DNA from: a virus
DNA length: 22,479 nt
Virus record (IMG/VR): IMGVR_UViG_3300021957_003578
Coordinates: 1-22,479 of that record
Strand: one strand, 5' to 3'
Position 1 is the stretch's first letter. Each line of letters begins with the position of its first letter. The notes beneath the pieces are model-generated. The model was not told where the DNA came from and made no database searches. It worked only from the letters and a program-made list of their open reading frames with translations. The translations under genes and the position numbers were made by a program. Shown in pieces: positions 19,596 to 22,479 of the stretch.

Positions 19596-19648
19596 AGATA
19601 GTATGTTTAGAAAAATAAACAATTTAATAATCAATTAGGAGAAATATA

Positions 19649-19879
19649 ATGGGAATTTGGAATAGATTCGTAAACTTCATGGTTGGTGAACCTTCTGGTG
19701 AAAGAGCTAGAGATAGTAAAGGTAAGTTTGTCGCTGATGATAAATCTACACCTAGTACTAACGAAGCTTACAAAGATGGAAGAACACCTACTAAGAAAGT
19801 GAGAAAGACAGCTGTTAAGAAAACACCAGCTAAGAGAGGTCGTGGAAGACCTAAAGGCTCTAAAAATAAACCAAAATGA
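19649..19879 (+). CDS. Small basic AT-hook-like protein (76 aa)
   Basis: The N-terminus (MGIWNRFVNFMVGEPSGERA, then DSKGKFVADD) precedes a lysine-rich tail ending KRGRGRPKGSKNKPK. The GRGRPKGSK core is the AT-hook minor-groove-binding motif, and the upstream TKKVRKTAVKKTPAK resembles histone H1-type tails. A role in binding A+T-rich DNA (phage or host nucleoid) is inferred. It has its own consensus host-type promoter, implying early expression, and overlaps the next gene by ATGA. Confidence 0.8.
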   Translation: MGIWNRFVNFMVGEPSGERARDSKGKFVADDKSTPSTNEAYKDGRTPTKKVRKTAVKKTPAKRGRGRPKGSKNKPK

Positions 19880-20049
19880 AGTCGATAGGACTTATACAAG
19901 TCGTAGCTTCTTTGTTCGGACTATTTGTAGTAACAAGTCTTTTAGTAGGATATGATATGTCTTATATATTTGATACTTTAAATACAACAACAGGATTTTT
20001 CGGGTTGTTAGTATTTGTAGCTTTACTTGGTTATGCCGAAAATAGATAA
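19876..20049 (+). CDS. Small membrane protein (57 aa)
   Basis: The ATG at 19876 overlaps the AT-hook gene stop (ATGA). The peptide has two hydrophobic segments (about 5-26 and 40-54) joined by a short polar loop with a DTLNTTT turn, ending AENR. It overlaps the next gene by 17 bases. Two-helix size is compatible with a holin or a membrane accessory two genes upstream of the lysozyme, but nothing in the sequence proves this. Confidence 0.65.
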   Translation: MKSIGLIQVVASLFGLFVVTSLLVGYDMSYIFDTLNTTTGFFGLLVFVALLGYAENR

Positions 20050-20362
20050 AGAACTAAATACTCATTATCCGTTATTCGATAGTGGTCTCTATACAGAGGT
20101 TGTACATCAAAACGGAGAAAGAGCAATTAAGATTCTTACTGGTAATTATAAAGATGTAATTTATCAATATGGTAAAATAAATCTAATACCTAGAGAAGAA
20201 TCAGAAGAACCTACTGTAGATTTTGAAAGAGCAGTGAGGTCTTGTCCAGAAGAAATGAAAGATTCAATTTCTGAGGATGAAACATTTAATCAACTTATGG
20301 GAAATATTCTCATAGAATTACTAGCCAATCAAGGGTTAGAGGAATTAAAAAATGGAATATAG
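20033..20362 (+). CDS. Conserved phage hypothetical protein (109 aa)
   Basis: The protein begins MPKIDKELNTHYPLFDSGLY, with a beta-rich middle (ERAIKILTGNYKDVIYQYGKI) and an acidic helical C-terminal half. It starts inside the previous gene and ends inside the lysozyme gene (11-base overlap). An in-frame TTG lies at 20027, but the ATG at 20033 is preferred. I do not recognise the family. Its position next to lysozyme may indicate joint expression. Confidence 0.7.
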   Translation: MPKIDKELNTHYPLFDSGLYTEVVHQNGERAIKILTGNYKDVIYQYGKINLIPREESEEPTVDFERAVRSCPEEMKDSISEDETFNQLMGNILIELLANQGLEELKNGI

Positions 20363-20807
20363 TAACGAGTTTATGGTTCGATTGAAAGACGAAGTGTCAG
20401 CTGATGAAGGAGTTGTACTTGAAGTATACTTAGATCATCTAGGTTATCCAACAGTCGGTGTCGGACATTTAATCTTAGAAAGTGATCCTGAGTACGGAGA
20501 AGGTACAGGGTTTAAAATCACTCAAACAAGATGTGATGAATTATTTTATCAAGATATTAGAAATGTTTTAAATGATTGTGAAGGTCATTTATCAGAATGG
20601 GCTACATATCCAGAAGAAGTAAAACTGATCGTCGCTAACATGGCTTTTAATCTAGGTATTACTAGACTTAAAAAGTTCAAGATGATGTTCTCAGCACTCA
20701 ATGAAGGTAATTGGGTAGAAGCATCAGTACAAGGATTGGATTCTAAGTGGGCGAAACAAGTCTACAATAGAGCCCATAGATTAATGGATAGACTCAGGTC
20801 TATCTAA
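20352..20807 (+). CDS. e: T4-type lysozyme (GH24 endolysin)
   Basis: The 151-residue protein carries DEGVVLEVYLDHLGYPTVGVGH. This aligns with T4 lysozyme around its catalytic triad and gives Glu19, Asp28 and Thr34 with the same spacings (9 and 6) as T4 Glu11, Asp20 and Thr26. The C-terminal VANMAFNLGITRLKKFKMMFSAL and the SKW...YNRAHRLMD segment match the T4 INMVFQMGETGVAGF and SRW...NRAKR regions. It cleaves the glycan strands of peptidoglycan. No signal peptide is visible, so it needs a holin. The start overlaps the previous gene by 11 bases. Confidence 0.93.
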   Translation: MEYSNEFMVRLKDEVSADEGVVLEVYLDHLGYPTVGVGHLILESDPEYGEGTGFKITQTRCDELFYQDIRNVLNDCEGHLSEWATYPEEVKLIVANMAFNLGITRLKKFKMMFSALNEGNWVEASVQGLDSKWAKQVYNRAHRLMDRLRSI

Positions 20808-20822
20808 CATTAAGGATATATT

Positions 20823-21044
20823 ATGAATATAGATAAACAATTAAGAGAAGCTCTTATATTAAGATATCAAGGTGAAGTAGCATCAGCGAAAGCTAATATT
20901 ACTATCTACATGAATAACTCAGTAGGAATCGGAGAACATTCTGATCTTGTTGGAGCTATTGATGAACAACTTGACAAACTAACTACAGCAGAAGAAAAAC
21001 TTCAAGCTGTTGAGAAACACTTTGTACCACAAAAAGTAGTTTGA
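20823..21044 (+). CDS. Conserved small phage protein (73 aa)
   Basis: The protein is largely helical: ALILRYQGEVASAKANITIYMNN, then VGIGEHSDLVGAIDEQLDKL and a second helix to VEKHF. The YMNNSVGIGEHSDLV segment resembles a hypothetical protein that recurs in T4-like cyanophages and related marine phages (from memory). Function unknown. It has a weak AAGGAT ribosome site, and its stop overlaps the denV TTG start (TTGA). Confidence 0.75.
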   Translation: MNIDKQLREALILRYQGEVASAKANITIYMNNSVGIGEHSDLVGAIDEQLDKLTTAEEKLQAVEKHFVPQKVV

Positions 21045-21451
21045 CAAGAATAAACATATTACCTGTAGAAGAACTAACAGATCAACATTTAATGGCAGAG
21101 TATCGAGAGATATTCATGATCGGTTCAGCTCTTCAAAAATCACTATCATCGCACAAGTGGGATAAGAAAAGAATACCTAAAGAACTAACTTTGGGTACAG
21201 GTCATGTTATGTTCTTCTATGACAAAGGTAAATATCTTTATAATAGATACGAACAAATAAAAGAAGAACTAACTAAAAGAAACTTTAAATTAGATAAGAC
21301 ACGCTTATTTAAAGTGACACAATTTCCAACAGAGTATTATAATGATTGGAAACCTAGCGATAGAGATTACGCTATACTCAGAAAAAGAATCGAAGAAAGA
21401 ATAAAACAAAAACCTGAATGGTATAGACATAATGGCAAAACGCTGTTATAA
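21041..21451 (+). CDS. denV: Endonuclease V, pyrimidine dimer DNA glycosylase/AP lyase (DenV)
   Basis: The N-terminus [20 protein letters not shown] matches T4 DenV ([20 protein letters not shown]) closely. It keeps Thr2, whose free amine attacks the damaged sugar after Met removal, and Glu23. [16 protein letters not shown] matches the T4 LGAGHVTFFYDKLEFL block, and the C-terminal [10 protein letters not shown] matches RPTWYKYYGK. The enzyme excises cyclobutane pyrimidine dimers, useful in sunlit water. The start is TTG at 21041: there is no ATG before residue 18, and only the TTG gives the catalytic N-terminus. It is 136 aa, against 138 in T4. Confidence 0.95.
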   Translation: [136 protein letters not shown]

Positions 21452-21459
21452 TAAATTAT

Positions 21460-22479
21460 ATGCATTATTACACTAACATCAAAAGATACAAAGACTTAAT
21501 ACTCGCGAGAGGTGTTAAGAACGGAGAGAAGTATATCAAAAGAATGAAATACGAACCGACTTTGTATATCCCTACAAACAAAGAAACACCTCATAAATCA
21601 ATAGCAGGTGAGTATCTACAATCGAAGAAGTTTAGTTCTCCGAGTCAAGCAAGACATTGGAAGAAACAATATGACAATACAGGTATAGATATTCATGGTC
21701 TTGAACAATGGGAGTATACTTATATCGCTGAGACATATCCTTCTGATATAGATTTCGACATTAAGAACATTAACATACTCAACATTGATATTGAGTGTGA
21801 ATGTGAAAATGGATTTCCGGAACCGACAGAAGCAGAAGAAAAAGTCAACGCGATTACTATGAAACTTTTCGGACATAAAGAAACTCATGTAATCGGTACT
21901 GATAATTTTGATTACAAGAATGATGATCCGAATGTGATTTATCATAAGACAAGACATGAAAAAGAATTACTCTTAGAGTTCATGAGAATATGGGACGAAC
22001 TAGAACCTGACATCATTACAGGTTGGAATGTAGAGACTTTCGATATCGCGTATCTTGTTAATCGTATCTGGAAACTATTTGATTGGGATACAGTTCGTAA
22101 GTTATCACCTCATGAATTGATTACATCAAGAGAATGGTTGTACATGGGTCAAAAGAAAATGATCTCATACAACATAGCAGGGATTGCGATTCTTGACTAT
22201 CTTGAAATGTATAAAAAGTTTACATACATTACAAGAGAAACATATCGATTAGATCATATAGCAGAAGTTGAATTGGGTAAAAAGAAAATTGATTACTCAG
22301 AGTTCGGAGCGATGCATCTATTCTACAGAAATGATTATCAAAAGTTCTTAGACTATAATATCAGAGATACAGAACTTGTTGAACAACTAGACGACAAACT
22401 ACAACTCATGGAGTTGGTTATCACTATGGCATATCAAGCGAAGTGTAATTTCGAAGATGTATTCGGATCAGTTCGATAT
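21460..22479 (+). CDS. 43: DNA polymerase gp43, family B (N-terminal and exonuclease part; truncated by window end)
   Basis: The frame is open from ATG 21460 to the window end (340 codons). It matches T4 gp43: the N-terminal part reads YEPTLYIPTNKE (T4 YLPTMFRHCKEE), and the 3'-5' exonuclease motifs are present. Exo I is NIDIEC with Asp110 and Glu112, Exo II TGWNVETFD with Asp194, and Exo III YNIRD with Tyr299 and Asp303. ILDYLEMYKKFTY matches ILDYLDLYKKFAF. The polymerase palm motifs lie beyond the window. The gene lies about 12 kb after regA instead of directly behind it. No clear ribosome site precedes the ATG, which may mean weak or RegA-controlled initiation. Confidence 0.93.
   Translation, partial: MHYYTNIKRYKDLILARGVKNGEKYIKRMKYEPTLYIPTNKETPHKSIAGEYLQSKKFSSPSQARHWKKQYDNTGIDIHGLEQWEYTYIAETYPSDIDFDIKNINILNIDIECECENGFPEPTEAEEKVNAITMKLFGHKETHVIGTDNFDYKNDDPNVIYHKTRHEKELLLEFMRIWDELEPDIITGWNVETFDIAYLVNRIWKLFDWDTVRKLSPHELITSREWLYMGQKKMISYNIAGIAILDYLEMYKKFTYITRETYRLDHIAEVELGKKKIDYSEFGAMHLFYRNDYQKFLDYNIRDTELVEQLDDKLQLMELVITMAYQAKCNFEDVFGSVRY

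Noticed and set aside
21616-21957. 113-codon minus-strand frame inside gp43.
   Set aside because: The + strand frame is DNA polymerase with intact exonuclease motifs; the minus frame is a shadow.
1-22479. CRISPR array, insertion sequence, integrase or attachment site.
   Set aside because: I saw no regularly spaced repeats, transposase or recombinase motifs, and no terminal inverted repeats.

Overview
The window is AT-rich, all genes run on the + strand, and they are packed with ATGA, TAATG or TTGA stop/start overlaps. This is a segment of a T4-like myovirus genome. Recognisable T4 core genes are the sliding clamp gp45, clamp-loader subunits gp44 and gp62, translational repressor RegA, the 5' part of DNA polymerase gp43, endonuclease V (DenV) and a T4-type lysozyme. 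Hsp20, an A-type Fe-S carrier, a RimK-like ligase and a deazaguanine cassette are typical of marine T4-like phages. The strong A+T bias and the absence of photosynthesis genes suggest a heterotrophic marine host such as a SAR11-type alphaproteobacterium. The host is inference only.

Layout. 1-1.8 kb: small early-type genes, including a SET-domain protein and a DUF3310 protein. 1.8-9.1 kb: the replication operon gp45-gp44 ... gp62-regA, interrupted by about 5 kb carrying queD, queE, two small membrane proteins, queC, folE, a DpdA-like transglycosylase and a purine-type phosphoribosyltransferase. Together these should make preQ0 from GTP and insert it into phage DNA. 9.1-11.0 kb: a RimK-like ATP-grasp ligase fused to a retropepsin-like (RimB-type) domain, a small membrane protein and an IscA/HesB carrier, closed by a strong terminator. 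11.1-17.7 kb: an apparent single late operon with a T4-type TATAAATA promoter. It holds two paralogous membrane/coiled-coil proteins, CsgF, CsgG, a curlin-repeat protein, a FecR-domain protein, a second curlin-repeat protein and a CHASE2-adenylate cyclase, and ends at a hairpin terminator. 17.7-18.0 kb: a regulatory island with two near-identical sigma70-type promoters sharing a CCRCGG element. 18.0-22.5 kb: conserved small phage genes, a candidate small RNA, Hsp20, an AT-hook protein, lysozyme, DenV and gp43, which runs off the end.

The most notable system is the curli-like (type VIII) secretion operon carried by a phage together with a FecR/CHASE2-cyclase pair. It encodes a predicted outer-membrane channel (CsgG), its gate/coupling factor (CsgF), two secreted amyloid-type substrates, a periplasmic FecR-domain protein and a membrane cyclase whose CHASE2 domain faces the periplasm. 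I infer that the infected cell exports a phage-encoded amyloid late in infection and that export or envelope state is read out as cAMP. The second notable system is the nested deazaguanine DNA-modification cassette. All functional statements rest on motif recognition by eye; no database search was run.
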